Source: Galbitalea sp036266835 (GTDB taxonomy: Bacteria; Actinomycetota; Actinomycetes; Actinomycetales; Microbacteriaceae). Taken from it: a stretch of DNA of 64,000 nucleotides. The position numbers were made by a program, and so were the translations under genes. The stretch lies in assembly GCA_036266835.1 (NCBI GenBank), contig DATAXD010000026.1, positions 1-64,000 of the forward strand, given 5' to 3'. A model generated the notes under the pieces. It saw only the letters and a list, made by a program, of their open reading frames with translations. It ran no database searches and was not told the DNA's origin. How positions within the stretch are numbered: the stretch's first letter is position 1; each line of letters starts with the position of its first letter. This document shows, one piece after another, positions 34,050 through 44,200 of this stretch.

Positions 34050-35234
34050 TTACAAGAGGCCAGGGCTGCGGTCGGGCGCGCTGCGGCTCACCGAGTCCCC
34101 GCTCACGCTGCGCATGTCGAGCAGACGGTCGGCTCGTTCATTTTGCATCTGGACCGCCCCCTCGTTAAGGAGCTGCAGCGCCGCACGATCGGCGAAGTCA
34201 CCCAGGTGGTGGAGGTAGCGGGAGGTGATCTCGATCGAGCTGTGCCCGAGCCAAGCCTGCACCGTAGTCAATGGCACACCCTGGAGAATCCACTCGCACG
34301 CCGCCGTGTGACGCAGGTCGTGAAGAGTACGGCCACGTCCGACCGTCCCCCAGTTCGTCTGCCGGACGAACATCGAGCGATGGAGCTGACCACCGCCGGG
34401 CCGGGTAAACAGCAGGTCGTCCGGGCTCTTGCCTTCGGCGAATCTACGAACGATCGGCAACAACGCGTTGGTCAGCGGCACGCGGCGTCCCTTCCCGGAC
34501 TTCGGAGTATGTGCCGCAGGCTCGCCCTCGGGCTGGTTGCGGATCACCGAAAGCATCGGCATCGGCACCTCGGAACAGTCACGGACCAGCATCGCCCGCG
34601 CCTCACCCCACCGCAAGCCAGTGCTCGCGAGCACGCGCACGAGGTCCGCATAACCGGGGCTGACCTCCGCGACTGCCGCGATCACTTCATCAAGTTCGGG
34701 TGCCGGAAGCGGGCGCATCCGCTCGCGTGCGCGGCGGTCCCTCGGCGGCACGGTCGATTTCACGGGGTTGGAGGCGATGTACCCCTCGGACACGCACCAA
34801 GTGAAGAACGACGACAAGGACTCCCGATGCCGCTTGACTGAAGTCGGCGCAAGTCCCCGAGCGAGCAAATCGTCCTGCCACTTCTCAACAGACGCGCCGG
34901 TCACCTTGACGATGTGAAGCTTCCGAAACCATGTAGGCAGAATCGGCTCTCTGCTGGATCTCCCGGACTGCTGCCCGGGCGTCGGGAGCAGAAACCGATC
35001 AGTGTTCAGCGTGGTCCGGCTCACGCGCTTCGCGCGCTCCTCAAGCCAGACTGCCAACAGGGCCTCGGTGGACACCTTGCCCCGGCTCGGGTCGTAACCG
35101 TGCTCATCGAAGGCGGAACGCTGCCGACGCTCCCACTCTGTTGCCGCCCGCTTGGTGTCGAAGCGCCGGGTCTTGACGACGCGGCCGGCGAGCTTAAGCC
35201 GCCCCTCCCATCTGTCACCGCGACGAGTGGGCAT
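34050..35234 (-). CDS. tyrosine recombinase (site-specific integrase)
   Basis: A 394-aa phage-type integrase with an AP2-like/arm-binding N-terminus (RRGDRWEGRLKLAGRVVKTRRF), a SAM-like core-binding domain and the catalytic domain. Active-site residues are all visible: Arg208 (TGLRWGEA), His305 and Arg308 (LHDLRHT), His331 (LGHSS) and the nucleophile Tyr340 (SRYLHH). Start ATG 35234 has a GGGAGG ribosome binding site; the longer open frame is the opposite reading of the xis gene. It sits next to attL and is transcribed toward it, as usual for such elements. Confidence 0.95.
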   Translation of the reverse strand: MPTRRGDRWEGRLKLAGRVVKTRRFDTKRAATEWERRQRSAFDEHGYDPSRGKVSTEALLAVWLEERAKRVSRTTLNTDRFLLPTPGQQSGRSSREPILPTWFRKLHIVKVTGASVEKWQDDLLARGLAPTSVKRHRESLSSFFTWCVSEGYIASNPVKSTVPPRDRRARERMRPLPAPELDEVIAAVAEVSPGYADLVRVLASTGLRWGEARAMLVRDCSEVPMPMLSVIRNQPEGEPAAHTPKSGKGRRVPLTNALLPIVRRFAEGKSPDDLLFTRPGGGQLHRSMFVRQTNWGTVGRGRTLHDLRHTAACEWILQGVPLTTVQAWLGHSSIEITSRYLHHLGDFADRAALQLLNEGAVQMQNERADRLLDMRSVSGDSVSRSAPDRSPGLL

Positions 35235-35466
35235 GAGCAACCCTCCCTCGCGAAGCTCCGGGCCGTGCGGCCGATCGCCCGGTAAGCCACCGTTCCACAT
35301 CGGCGGCGCGGTACCGCGGCACGCCGTCCGCAAGCCAGTAGACGTCCGGACCGTAGCCGGACTGCCGCCACCGGACGAGCGTGGACTTGGACACGGCAAG
35401 CCACTTCGCCACCTCCTCCGTTCGGATGAGCCGTCCGGTCGCCTCCGCTGTCAATACTTCCCTCAT
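35215..35466 (-). CDS. excisionase-like helix-turn-helix protein
   Basis: An 83-aa protein with a MerR/AlpA-type winged HTH: IRTEEVAKWLAVSKSTLVRWRQSG (14-37), then VPRYRAADVERWLTG. Overlap of 20 bases with the integrase start and common direction make it the likely excisionase or directionality factor of the element. The basic C-terminal tail (GASRGRVAHAHSSR) is typical of such proteins. The name is inferred from fold and position. Confidence 0.85.
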   Translation of the reverse strand: MREVLTAEATGRLIRTEEVAKWLAVSKSTLVRWRQSGYGPDVYWLADGVPRYRAADVERWLTGRSAARPGASRGRVAHAHSSR

Positions 35467-35563
35467 TACCGCGCCTCATGTTCTAGCTGATGTCTGAGAA
35501 TACCTCTTCACCTAGATAACCGCAAGTACCTTAGATGACTTCCAGCTTGGCTAGACTCGGAGC

Positions 35564-36274
35564 ATGCCCATTGCCTCGCCAAGCCCCGGCGACCAGTCCT
35601 ACGACGGCCTGCTCGTCGAGACCGACCTGCCGGATGGTTGGTACCTGCCCAGCCGTTTCCCGGGTGAACGGAACGACGACGCCAGCGACCTCATCGACGC
35701 GCTCCTGGGATACAACGACCACGTGCGTACGGAGGACCAACGTGTCGGTCAGCTTGAATCGGATCAGGCCGAGACGATCGACGGGCGGTGGCGCCACATC
35801 GAGCACACGGCTACCGGCACCCGTGTCTTTATCCGGTTGCAACGCCAGCTGTTCGCCGTCCCGGAAGAGGTGCGCATCACCGGGGTCACCTACCTGCCGT
35901 GGCGTCCCGGTGACCCGATCACTAGCAAGCATCTGCGCGAGCTACCGACCGCGCGGATAGAGGCAGCGATCAACAAACGCCTGTTCGCGATGGCGCGCAC
36001 CGAGACGATCACCGGCGGCAAGATCGTCCTGCCGAGCGGACGCAAAGTCAACGAGCGCGACCTCTTGAGACCCCTCGGCGACCCGAAACAAATCCCGGAC
36101 TTCTACGAACTCGCCGCGCTCCAGCACGGCAAGCTGGCCGCCCAAGGCGACCGAAACCCCTCGGCGACAATGGCCGAAATCAACGGCGTCGCGCTCTCCA
36201 CCGCCCAAGGCTGGGTCACCCGCGCCCGCGCTCGCGGGCTCCTACCACCCGGACGCCGCGGCCGCGCCGGGTAG
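35564..36274 (+). CDS. element-encoded protein with C-terminal HTH-like region
   Basis: A 236-aa hydrophilic protein transcribed divergently from xis-int. I do not recognise a named family. The C-terminal 60 residues (PDFYELAALQHGKLA, NPSATMAEINGVALSTAQGWVTRARARGLLPPG) have the pattern of a helix-turn-helix in which a short helix, a turn and STAQGWVTRARARG would be the recognition helix. Divergent position and DNA-binding character suggest a regulator of excision or transfer. In the 97 bases between it and xis, ACCTAGATAA and ACCTTAGATGA are two near-identical direct copies and could be an operator. Confidence 0.7.
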   Translation: MPIASPSPGDQSYDGLLVETDLPDGWYLPSRFPGERNDDASDLIDALLGYNDHVRTEDQRVGQLESDQAETIDGRWRHIEHTATGTRVFIRLQRQLFAVPEEVRITGVTYLPWRPGDPITSKHLRELPTARIEAAINKRLFAMARTETITGGKIVLPSGRKVNERDLLRPLGDPKQIPDFYELAALQHGKLAAQGDRNPSATMAEINGVALSTAQGWVTRARARGLLPPGRRGRAG

Positions 36275-36572
36275 CGCTGGTGGTTGTCGCGGCAGGGGAC
36301 TCGAAATCCGGGTGCGAACGTGGACTTTAGCGGTTTCGTCCATTGTCGCCCACAGAATCACGTCTCGACATATGTACACCCGCAAACAAAGGGAGGTTGG
36401 CAGGTCTTCCGGTGGACGGCCGCATGGAGATACATGCACATACAGGACGCCTAGCACTTGAGATAGCCCTTTTGGAAACGCCAACTTGCGTGGCTTTCAC
36501 GGCACGCAGGTCGCCGCAACGAAGGTAGTCCGCGAGGACAACGTCGGGTCTTCTGTCCGAGGTTTCGTTCGC
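36275..36572. other. gap without a supported gene
   Basis: About 300 bases between the stop of the HTH protein and the convergent stop of the MacB-like gene. Short open frames exist on both strands, but none has a ribosome binding site or a credible protein. Composition changes here from high GC to the lower GC of the cargo operon, so this is probably a junction between two modules. Confidence 0.5.
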
Positions 36573-38504
36573 TCAGGCTCGGATTGCTTGCGATGGCTCT
36601 ACTGACGCGGCTCGCGTCGCAGGAAGAATTGATGAAAGCGCCCCAGCGAGCATTCCTGCGAGTGCAGCTTGCCAAATCAAATCCACTGATTCCACCGGCT
36701 CCCATCCTTGTGCGAGGCAGGCGAGAACGACTGTCAGGAGTCCAAGCGCAGCTCCGGCGAGTCCACCCGCAAGACCGACGATCAAACCCTCCGAGACGAA
36801 CATGAGTCGTATTGTCGACTTACTTGCGCCGAACGCTCTTCGCAGTGCGATTTCGGGTGTACGAGCGCTCACGGAGAGAAACATCAGGGTGGAGGCAGTA
36901 AGGCAGCCCAAGCACAGCAGCACCCCGCCGACGATCGCAATGAGGGTACCTAAATTGGACGCGACGCCTCGACGAAGGTTTCGGAGGTCAGCGACCGTCG
37001 TGACACTAACTCTGCCTGGGCTACCGGGGTCGATTGCTAAGGGCACCGCTTCGGCCAGCGGAGCTGGATATCCTGGCAATGTTCGAACGACGGTCTCGGA
37101 TTCGGAGTGGGCTATCATACTGGCGAATTGCGCAGGAACGATAACACTGTCTTCAAGCTCCGCGTCGCGGCTTGACCTTGACAAGACGCCGATTACAGTC
37201 AGTCGTTGTCCTGCTACCCAAATCTGCCGGCCGAGTGGGGCGACAGCAACTCCAAGTTGACGGGCGGCGTCGCGACCGAGAATGACCGATGACTGGCCTA
37301 TCGGCGAGTTCAGCAGGGCAGGGGCGTTTTCGGGAGCAACCTTCGACTCCTCTAGATCGAGGAATGAGGTGGTCGCGCCGGCCACGGGACCATCAAAGGA
37401 TGGTTGTCCATCAAAATCATTGGGGCGGAGAAGGCTCACGTTTGCATCGGACGCCGCCACTTCGACCTGAACTCCGGCTAGGACAACTCCCGGTAAATGT
37501 GCGATGCGAAGAATTGCCGACTCGTCGTCTGCCAGACCTTCAGGGCCTTGAGCGTCGTCGGGCAACGTGAAAGAGAGCTCGTCGAGCGCTGACGCAGCTA
37601 TCTGGTTTGAAATCTGATGAGCTGCGCTTTCGCTCACTCCGACGGCTGCTACAAGCCCTCCGACGCCGAGCATAAATGCCGTCGCTAGCAAGAGTGACCT
37701 CCCCGGTTTCAACGTCAGCGTGGAGAGTGCCTCGACGAATGCTGTCGCCCATCGACGAACCGCGCCTTGGTGCGCTGCTACTTCCCCGCCTGAATGGGAA
37801 GTGGGATCCCTAATGACGTCTTTGATTATCGCGGATTCCCCAATTTGGCCATCGACGATGCTAACTTGTCGACTCGCAATGCTCGCCACCTCGGCGTCAT
37901 GAGTGATGACTACTACCGTGGTCCCTTCGCGATTTAGATCGAGCAGGATGTCCATGACCGCGTGGGTATTCTTCGAGTCCAAATTCCCAGTTGGCTCGTC
38001 GGCGAGAATAATTGACGGCGAGTTCGCAAGCGCTCGCGCGATCGCGAGCCGTTGTCTTTCGCCCCCCGACAGCAAACCGGCGTTCTGGTTCGCCCGCGAT
38101 GCGATCCCCAGTCGGCTAAGTAACGCTGCGACGATCTCGATTTGTCGCGTAAGTCGAACGCCTGCGATTCGAAGACCAAGCGCGACGTTCCGCGCTACGG
38201 AGTCCTCCCTTAGGACGTGCGCGTCTTGAAAGACGAATCCGAACGTTTCGCCGCGTAATTCATCTCGGTCGCTCTCTGACAACTGCTTTACATTTCGACC
38301 GACGAGCAAGTATTCACCCGCGGTGTGGGACTCCAACAGTCCAAGTATGTTCAGAAGTGTTGATTTCCCCGCCCCCGATGGCCCAACAATCGCGACGAAT
38401 TCACCTGGGTAAATGACCAGGTTGATGTCTCGAAGTGCCATCACGTCGACGTCGCTCTGATAGGTCTTAGACAGTGTCGATATCTGAATGAGCGGCACGG
38501 TCAT
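36573..38504 (-). CDS. MacB-like ABC protein (fused ATPase and permease)
   Basis: A 643-aa fusion. The N-terminal ATPase (about 1-225) has Walker A GPSGAGKST (41-49), signature LSGGERQR (145-152) and Walker B with ADEPTGNLD (168-176), the LolD/MacB subclass. The C-terminal permease has the MacB topology: one helix (about 265-290), a large extracytoplasmic domain, then three helices ending near PATRAASVEPSQAI. Start ATG 38504 overlaps the HlyD stop as ATGA. Such proteins are mechanotransmitters that act on substrates outside the membrane, here probably with the adaptor and lipoprotein of the same operon. Confidence 0.9.
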   Translation of the reverse strand: MTVPLIQISTLSKTYQSDVDVMALRDINLVIYPGEFVAIVGPSGAGKSTLLNILGLLESHTAGEYLLVGRNVKQLSESDRDELRGETFGFVFQDAHVLREDSVARNVALGLRIAGVRLTRQIEIVAALLSRLGIASRANQNAGLLSGGERQRLAIARALANSPSIILADEPTGNLDSKNTHAVMDILLDLNREGTTVVVITHDAEVASIASRQVSIVDGQIGESAIIKDVIRDPTSHSGGEVAAHQGAVRRWATAFVEALSTLTLKPGRSLLLATAFMLGVGGLVAAVGVSESAAHQISNQIAASALDELSFTLPDDAQGPEGLADDESAILRIAHLPGVVLAGVQVEVAASDANVSLLRPNDFDGQPSFDGPVAGATTSFLDLEESKVAPENAPALLNSPIGQSSVILGRDAARQLGVAVAPLGRQIWVAGQRLTVIGVLSRSSRDAELEDSVIVPAQFASMIAHSESETVVRTLPGYPAPLAEAVPLAIDPGSPGRVSVTTVADLRNLRRGVASNLGTLIAIVGGVLLCLGCLTASTLMFLSVSARTPEIALRRAFGASKSTIRLMFVSEGLIVGLAGGLAGAALGLLTVVLACLAQGWEPVESVDLIWQAALAGMLAGALSSILPATRAASVEPSQAIRA

Positions 38505-39658
38505 TCTTGTAGCACCAGCTTTGTACCGACAGGCAGTTTCGCATTTGACGCGATTGCCGCCCACCCGTCAGCTTGACCGGTAACTCGAACGTACACTCGG
38601 TCGGAACTGGAGTTCCCGGTCGGCGGGGGGGACCCTTTGCCTGGATCGACTATGACGTAGGGTCCACGATTGTCCTGGTAAATCGCGATCAGTGGAACCG
38701 CCAAGCTCTCAACGTGAGGCGTATTTGTGCTGATGCTGGCAGAATCACCGACAACCAATTTCGACGCGTCGGCGGCGGCCAGGGAGACGGTGATGTCAAC
38801 CCCAGCCGTCGTGACGTTCTTATCAGAATTCGGCGAGGTGAATTGTCCAATTTCTGCCACTGTCCCGGGTATCGAATTGCCAGTACTCGTCTGCACAATC
38901 ACGGATTGATTGAGGTGGAATTTGGCGGAAGCCAGCAAGTTTGCCCGCCCAACGATCTCGTTGGATCCGGTCTGAAGCGTCGCGAATGTCGCGCTTGGCG
39001 TTAGCACTTCTCCAACCGCGGAGATTGTCAGCACTGTGGCGGACTGCCCGGGAATCGCCACGAATTCAGACATTGGTACGTAGGTTGCCTCCGCGACACC
39101 TCCTGGTGGCGGGTAACCCAGCTTTGCGTAGAGCCGCGAGACGGCCCACAATGTCGAGCTACTGACGACCTCACTCGTCGGAACGCCCGTTAGCCCTGCA
39201 GCAGCCAGCGCTTTTTGTAACTCGGCGACATCCGATCCTCGATCTCCCGGCTGGAGGTCTCGATACAGCGGCACCGGCAGAGTGAGCACAATGAGCGGTC
39301 GGCCGGAAATCGCGCCCAAGAGTGTCCCGTCCCCAACGGCTGATCCAACTTGCCGTGAGGTGGCGGTGACGACCGATCGATTAGCCGAGGGAGGTGTCGC
39401 CGCATTTATTGTCACAGAGGAACCCGCCATCACGTATCCCTGGATGAGTGTTTGAGGGGCGACGACACGTTTCTCTACGGACGCCGTCACTTTTATCTGC
39501 GTCGGTGATGAATCAATCGCGACGCTCTGCGGACTGCGCAGGAAGTACCCTAGCCCGAATGCGGCGGCCGCGACTACGACCACGGCCACCACAAACCAGA
39601 TGATCCTGTTGCGCTTCGGGATTGAAGCGAGGCTCAACCCGTTAGGCCGGTCATCCAT
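38501..39658 (-). CDS. HlyD-like adaptor with peptidoglycan-binding domain
   Basis: A 385-aa membrane fusion-type protein. One N-terminal helix (about 20-40) precedes an extracytoplasmic region that contains a peptidoglycan-binding-1 domain (LQPGDRGSDVAELQKALAAAGL, about 135-185) inserted where Gram-negative adaptors have their hairpin, followed by barrel-sandwich and beta-barrel parts (VVGDSASISTNTP, YVRVTGQADGWAAI). It is the Gram-positive version of MacA, probably linking the ABC protein to the cell wall. ATG 39658 overlaps the upstream lipoprotein stop by 8 bases. Confidence 0.85.
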   Translation of the reverse strand: MDDRPNGLSLASIPKRNRIIWFVVAVVVVAAAAFGLGYFLRSPQSVAIDSSPTQIKVTASVEKRVVAPQTLIQGYVMAGSSVTINAATPPSANRSVVTATSRQVGSAVGDGTLLGAISGRPLIVLTLPVPLYRDLQPGDRGSDVAELQKALAAAGLTGVPTSEVVSSSTLWAVSRLYAKLGYPPPGGVAEATYVPMSEFVAIPGQSATVLTISAVGEVLTPSATFATLQTGSNEIVGRANLLASAKFHLNQSVIVQTSTGNSIPGTVAEIGQFTSPNSDKNVTTAGVDITVSLAAADASKLVVGDSASISTNTPHVESLAVPLIAIYQDNRGPYVIVDPGKGSPPPTGNSSSDRVYVRVTGQADGWAAIASNAKLPVGTKLVLQE

Positions 39659-40523
39659 TACGGGTGGCAATTATCTTTTTCGCCTCTGCCACTGCTTTGT
39701 CCTTTAGCTTTCCTTGTTGAACGAGCGCGGCCTGCTGGGGCTGCGCATAGGCCGCCTGATATTGCGATTCTAAGTCGGCTAGTTTCTGCACGAGGTTTGT
39801 CTTCAATTTGCATTCGACGTCTTGAACTGCAACTCGAATCTGGGCGGTTTCCGCTGTTGGCAGGACGGGTCCCCACTCTCCTTGCCCGGTCCGAGGTACC
39901 AGACCGTGTGATCGAAGACATTTCCACCAATCGGCGCGGGCTGCCGCCCATTTTGGGTTGTTGGAGGCTGCGTCGCTGGCCTCCAAACCAACTGTCGTGC
40001 CAACCTTAGTTTGCTTGACGCCGGGCCCAGAAAGGATATTTTCGATCATTACGGGCAGCAGCTTGGTGCGATCCCCACATTTTGTCCATATGTTGGCCCA
40101 AGCCTGTGACTGCGCCTGAAGGATTTTGTCAGTCCTTTCAGCAACCGGGTCTTCAGGTTCGCCGTAGCCGTATTTCTCGGCGGAAGACAAGCTCCAAATT
40201 CCATACTTTCGATTTGGGGGAACGCTAGTTTCCTGCCAATCCGCATCTGCAACCGGATCGCTTAGCCCATATTTGCGCATGCAGCCATCGATCAGAATTT
40301 GATTGGCGTGTTCGACCTCGCGCTCCTCGTCAAAGGTCATGAAGTATTGATCGAGTGGGAAGGTGATCGTCTCGTTCGACGAATCGAGTTGAGCCCGAAC
40401 ATTGGAGAACTGAGAAATATCAGGCTGACTGGACGACGCGCATCCGCTCGCGCCCGCGACAATAGCCCCAGCAAGTATCGCGAGCATGAGCTTCAGCGTG
40501 ACGTGCTTATTGGTGTGATTCAC
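39651..40523 (-). CDS. lipoprotein of the cargo exporter operon
   Basis: A 290-aa lipoprotein with a type II signal peptide and lipobox AGASGC (Cys28). The mature part has cysteine-centred blocks (DGCMRKYGL, WTKCGDR, WWKCLRSHGLVP, VQDVECKL) spaced along the chain and a Gln/Lys-rich C-terminus (QAAYAQPQQAALVQQGKLKD). I do not recognise a named family. Overlap with the HlyD-like gene shows that it belongs to the same export or immunity system; it may be the surface receptor of the ABC complex. Confidence 0.75.
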   Translation of the reverse strand: MNHTNKHVTLKLMLAILAGAIVAGASGCASSSQPDISQFSNVRAQLDSSNETITFPLDQYFMTFDEEREVEHANQILIDGCMRKYGLSDPVADADWQETSVPPNRKYGIWSLSSAEKYGYGEPEDPVAERTDKILQAQSQAWANIWTKCGDRTKLLPVMIENILSGPGVKQTKVGTTVGLEASDAASNNPKWAAARADWWKCLRSHGLVPRTGQGEWGPVLPTAETAQIRVAVQDVECKLKTNLVQKLADLESQYQAAYAQPQQAALVQQGKLKDKAVAEAKKIIATRNG

Positions 40524-40532
40524 ACTTACAAG

Positions 40533-40919
40533 TTACGAGCGGAAGCTCGAAATTCGATCATTCCAGGTCTCGAATGGATTTCCGCAGCACGGATACGCCG
40601 AGAGATCAGGAATCTTCGTGTTCGCACCACTTCCGAAGGAGTTCCCCGCGTAACTCACATCCTCATATTGGTACTCAGCAACGCTGTGCCTGTTGTAAAT
40701 CGCGGAAGCCGTGTCGTTGAACGGGTACGGCATCGAGGCCGAAGACTCGCCTGGGAAATACCAGTCGGGAATGCTCGGATAGTTGGCGTCAACCCAGTAA
40801 CACATGCTTCCTGTCGGACAATCCGAGGCGGCCGCGAAAGCCGGCGTCGCCCCCAGCCCGACAACACTTGCGCCGACGACTAAAACAACGCCGGTCAGAA
40901 CTCCAATTCTTCTTTTCAC
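40533..40919 (-). CDS. secreted peptidase-inhibitor I36-like (crystallin-fold) protein
   Basis: A 128-aa protein with a clear Sec signal peptide (about 1-31, ending near TPAFAAA) and a mature domain of about 97 residues. CPTGSMCYWVDANY, FNDTASAIYNRHS and the terminal WNDRISSF follow the pattern of the I36 inhibitor/beta-gamma crystallin family. Four Cys would form two disulfides. It lies ten bases upstream of the lipoprotein gene and should be the first gene of the export operon, hence a plausible exported effector or inhibitor. A lactococcin-972-type bacteriocin, which has a similar genetic setting, is the main alternative. Confidence 0.65.
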   Translation of the reverse strand: MKRRIGVLTGVVLVVGASVVGLGATPAFAAASDCPTGSMCYWVDANYPSIPDWYFPGESSASMPYPFNDTASAIYNRHSVAEYQYEDVSYAGNSFGSGANTKIPDLSAYPCCGNPFETWNDRISSFRS

Positions 40920-41265
40920 GACTGATCCCTTTTATTTTTTTGCCCTGTCCAGCCAAGGCAGTGGTTACTTAAAAGGCCGCGGATTAGCTGAAGTACCTAG
41001 TTTGCAAAGTAGGCGCGGCTGTGATAGGTCGTCAAGTCGGCATTTGAGCGGACTCGGAATCTGTAGCGCCAAGTAGAGAGGACTCGTCAACCCCTTCGGA
41101 TGACTTCGGTCAGCCAGTCAACGCTCGAATGATCAGCTCTTGACCAGATCGCGATCGTCCACGATCTGCCTCGGTCGTCCGTAACTCTATGAGCATGAAT
41201 GCATGAATGTACGTATGCTACCGTAGATAGTTGCGAATACATGAGTAGAGACATGGGGTGCAGCG
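40920..41265. promoter_or_regulatory. divergent intergenic region, candidate oriT/promoters
   Basis: About 350 bases between the cargo operon and the relaxase gene, with no credible open frame. It holds GATCGCGATC (41147-41156), an AGATCG/CGATCT inverted pair around it, and tandem GCATGAAT copies at about 41193-41210 close to the relaxase start. MobF relaxases usually nick within a few hundred bases of their gene, so this is the first place to look for oriT. Promoters for both directions must also lie here. Confidence 0.4.
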
Positions 41266-44200
41266 ATGAAGGGCGGTGTGATCCTCTTCCGCGGGTCGGG
41301 CACGGCTGCCCGCCGCTATCTGGAGTCTGACTGTTCGCGCGCTGACGAGTATTACCTCCAGGGTGGGGTCTCCGTGGCGGAGTTCTCCGTGGTGGCCGGC
41401 GATGGAGAGGTGGTTGGCGAGGGTGCATTGACGCCGCAGCAGTATGCGGATTGGGTTGATTGGGTCAATCCGTTCACGGGTGAGTCGATGGGTACCCCGC
41501 GGTTGCCGGGTGATGGCAAGCGGGGGTCGCCGCGGTTTGCGGAGATGGTGGTGAACGCTCCGAAGTCATTGTCGATTGCGGCCGCTCTGCACCCGGAGGT
41601 GTCCGAGGCGCTGGACCTTGCGCAGAAGGACGCAATGATCGAAATCCGTCGCTGGCTCGGGCAGCATTCCGTCACCCGCGTCGGCCCGCGCGGGAGGCAG
41701 GAGGTCGTACCGGTCGAGCAACTCGAGACGGTCTCGGTCGTGCACAGGACTTCGCGGGCGGGGGACCCGCACCGGCATATCCATTTCCAGATCGGTACCC
41801 GAGTGTGGGCGGCCGGGGCATGGCGTGGTTTGGACACGGCGGCGTTGTTCAAGCAGCAGGGTGCGATCCGCGCGTTGGGCACCGCAGTCATCGCCGCGCA
41901 CCCACAGCTTGCCGAGGTCCTCGACCGGCACGGGTTGACTCTCGATCCGGTGACCGGCGAGGTCGCGGAGTTGGAGCGGTTCAATGCGCCGATGAGTAAG
42001 CGGGCAGCGCAGGTGCACAAGAACCTGGTGCGTTTCGAGGCGGAGTGGGAGGCGCGGCATCCGGGACAGGAGGCCGGCCCGGTCGTCACCGCCCGGTTGA
42101 CGGCGATGGCGTGGGATCACGAGCGACCGGCGAAGAAGCCGTCGAGCCTGAAGGACGAGGCCGGGTGGCGGGCTGAACTGGGAGATCTCGGATACAGCCC
42201 TGATCTCGGGCGTGCGCGGGTCCGCGCGCCGGTGGCGTTGGATGAGTTGCGGGTGCAACAGATCGCCTCACGTGCGCTTGATCGGTGCGCGGCCGCCGCG
42301 TCGGCGTGGACGCGGCATACGGTGCAGGAGCATGTCACCCGCATCATCACCGAGGTGGGGGTGCGTGCGGAGCCTGCGGCGTTGCGAAACCTGGTTGCGA
42401 TCACCACCACGCTTGCAACGGAGGATTGCCTGTCAGTGCTGCCGCCCGACAGAGTGCAACCCGACCATGTTGCACACCTCACCTCGTTGCACGTCGTCGC
42501 CGTCGAGACGGAACTGCGCGACCTACTGGCCGCACGCGTCACCGACGGCGGGCGTGGCGTGCCCGACGTGACGCGGTTCGCGGTCGAGCGCCGCTTGGAT
42601 GCCGAGCAGATCCTTGCGGCTTCGGCGGTCGCGTCCGATGATCCGCTAGTGGTGGTGGAGGGTGCGGCGGGGGCGGGCAAGACCACGATGCTCGGGGTTG
42701 CCATCGCAGCGGCAGTCGAGGAGGGCCGGGCAACACGGATCGTGACCCCGACGAAGAAGGCCGCCGACGTTGCCCAACAGGAACTCGGCGTCCCCGCCGA
42801 CAGTGTCGCAAAACTCGTGCACGCGAACGGATGGCGGTGGAACCAGGACGGCGTATGGACGCGCCTCGCAATCGGCGACACCGACCCCGAAAACGGCAAC
42901 ATCTATTCCGGGCCGCCGACCGACGCGCGGCTAAGGCGAGGCGAACGGGTCGTCGTGGACGAGGCCGGGATGCTTGACCAGGACACCGGTCTCGCCTTGC
43001 TGAAGGTCGTGGACGAGGCCGATGCAACGCTCGCCCTGGTCGGTGACCGTGCGCAGCTCCCTGCGGTCGGGCGAGGCGGTGTGCTCGACATGGCTGCGGA
43101 ACTCTCGGAGCGGACGTTCGACATGACGACCGTGCACCGCTTCACCGACCCCGAGTATTCGGAGCTGACCGTGCGGATGCGCGCAGGCGAGAGCCCGGCG
43201 CTGCTGTTCGACCAGCTACGCGCGCTCGGGCTGATCCAGTTGCATGAGAGCACCGATGCCGTACAGGAGGCGATCGCGGAGACTGCGCTCGACGGCGCGA
43301 AAGTCACGATCACCACAGCAACGAACGACGAGGCCCGCGAGCTGAACGCGCGCGTCCGGGCAGAGCGAGTCCAGCGCGGCGACGTCGACGATACACGCAC
43401 CAGTACCGGCATCGATGGGCTCGCCATCGGTGCGGGTGATATGGTCCAGACCCGGAAGAACGACAGCGAGTTGCAGGTCGCGAACCGGCAGACCTGGACT
43501 GTGCGGCACGTCGGGGAGGACGGCACGGTGTGGGTGAGAGAAGCCGGGAACGGACACCAGTACCAGCGCACCGTTGCGCTGTCTGCCGAGTACATCCGGG
43601 AGTACACGCACCTGGCCTACGCCTCCACCGCCTACGGGGTCCAGGGCGCGACCGTCTCGGAGTCCCACACCGTCCTCTCCGACGCGCTCGACGCCTCCGG
43701 CGCCTATGTCGGCATGACCCGCGGCCGCAAAACCAACCGTCTGCACATCGTCGCGGAGAACCTAGACGATGCGCGGGAGCAGTTCACCGCTGCGCTCGAA
43801 CGTGATCGTGCCGACCGCGGACTTGCTGTTGCGACCCGCGCCGCACAAGATAACGTCGCGGGTCTTGTTGCGGACGGCCCGGTGCGGGTGGTCAACTCGG
43901 AGCGCGCCCGTCTGACTGAGCAGATCAAGCACGCCGCCCAGCAAGCCACAAGATGGGAGCACGTCACCGCCGCACTCGACCGGCAGCGCGACGCGCAGCG
44001 GGCGCAGGACAAACCACTAGAGGAGGCCGTCGCTGCTGCGGGCGCCCGTGCCGAGCAGCTACGGGCCGAAGTCGCAGCCCCTTTGATCGAGCAGGCCACT
44101 GTTGACGGCACCGTCTACCTCTCCGCGCAGGAGCGAATGTGGGAAGCGACAACCACCCACAAACGTGCTGGCCGGCTCGGGAGACGAACCGCCGGACGGG

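Noticed and set aside
36343..36528. 61-residue open frame in the gap before the cargo operon
   Set aside because: No ribosome binding site, no domain, and atypical composition for a protein.
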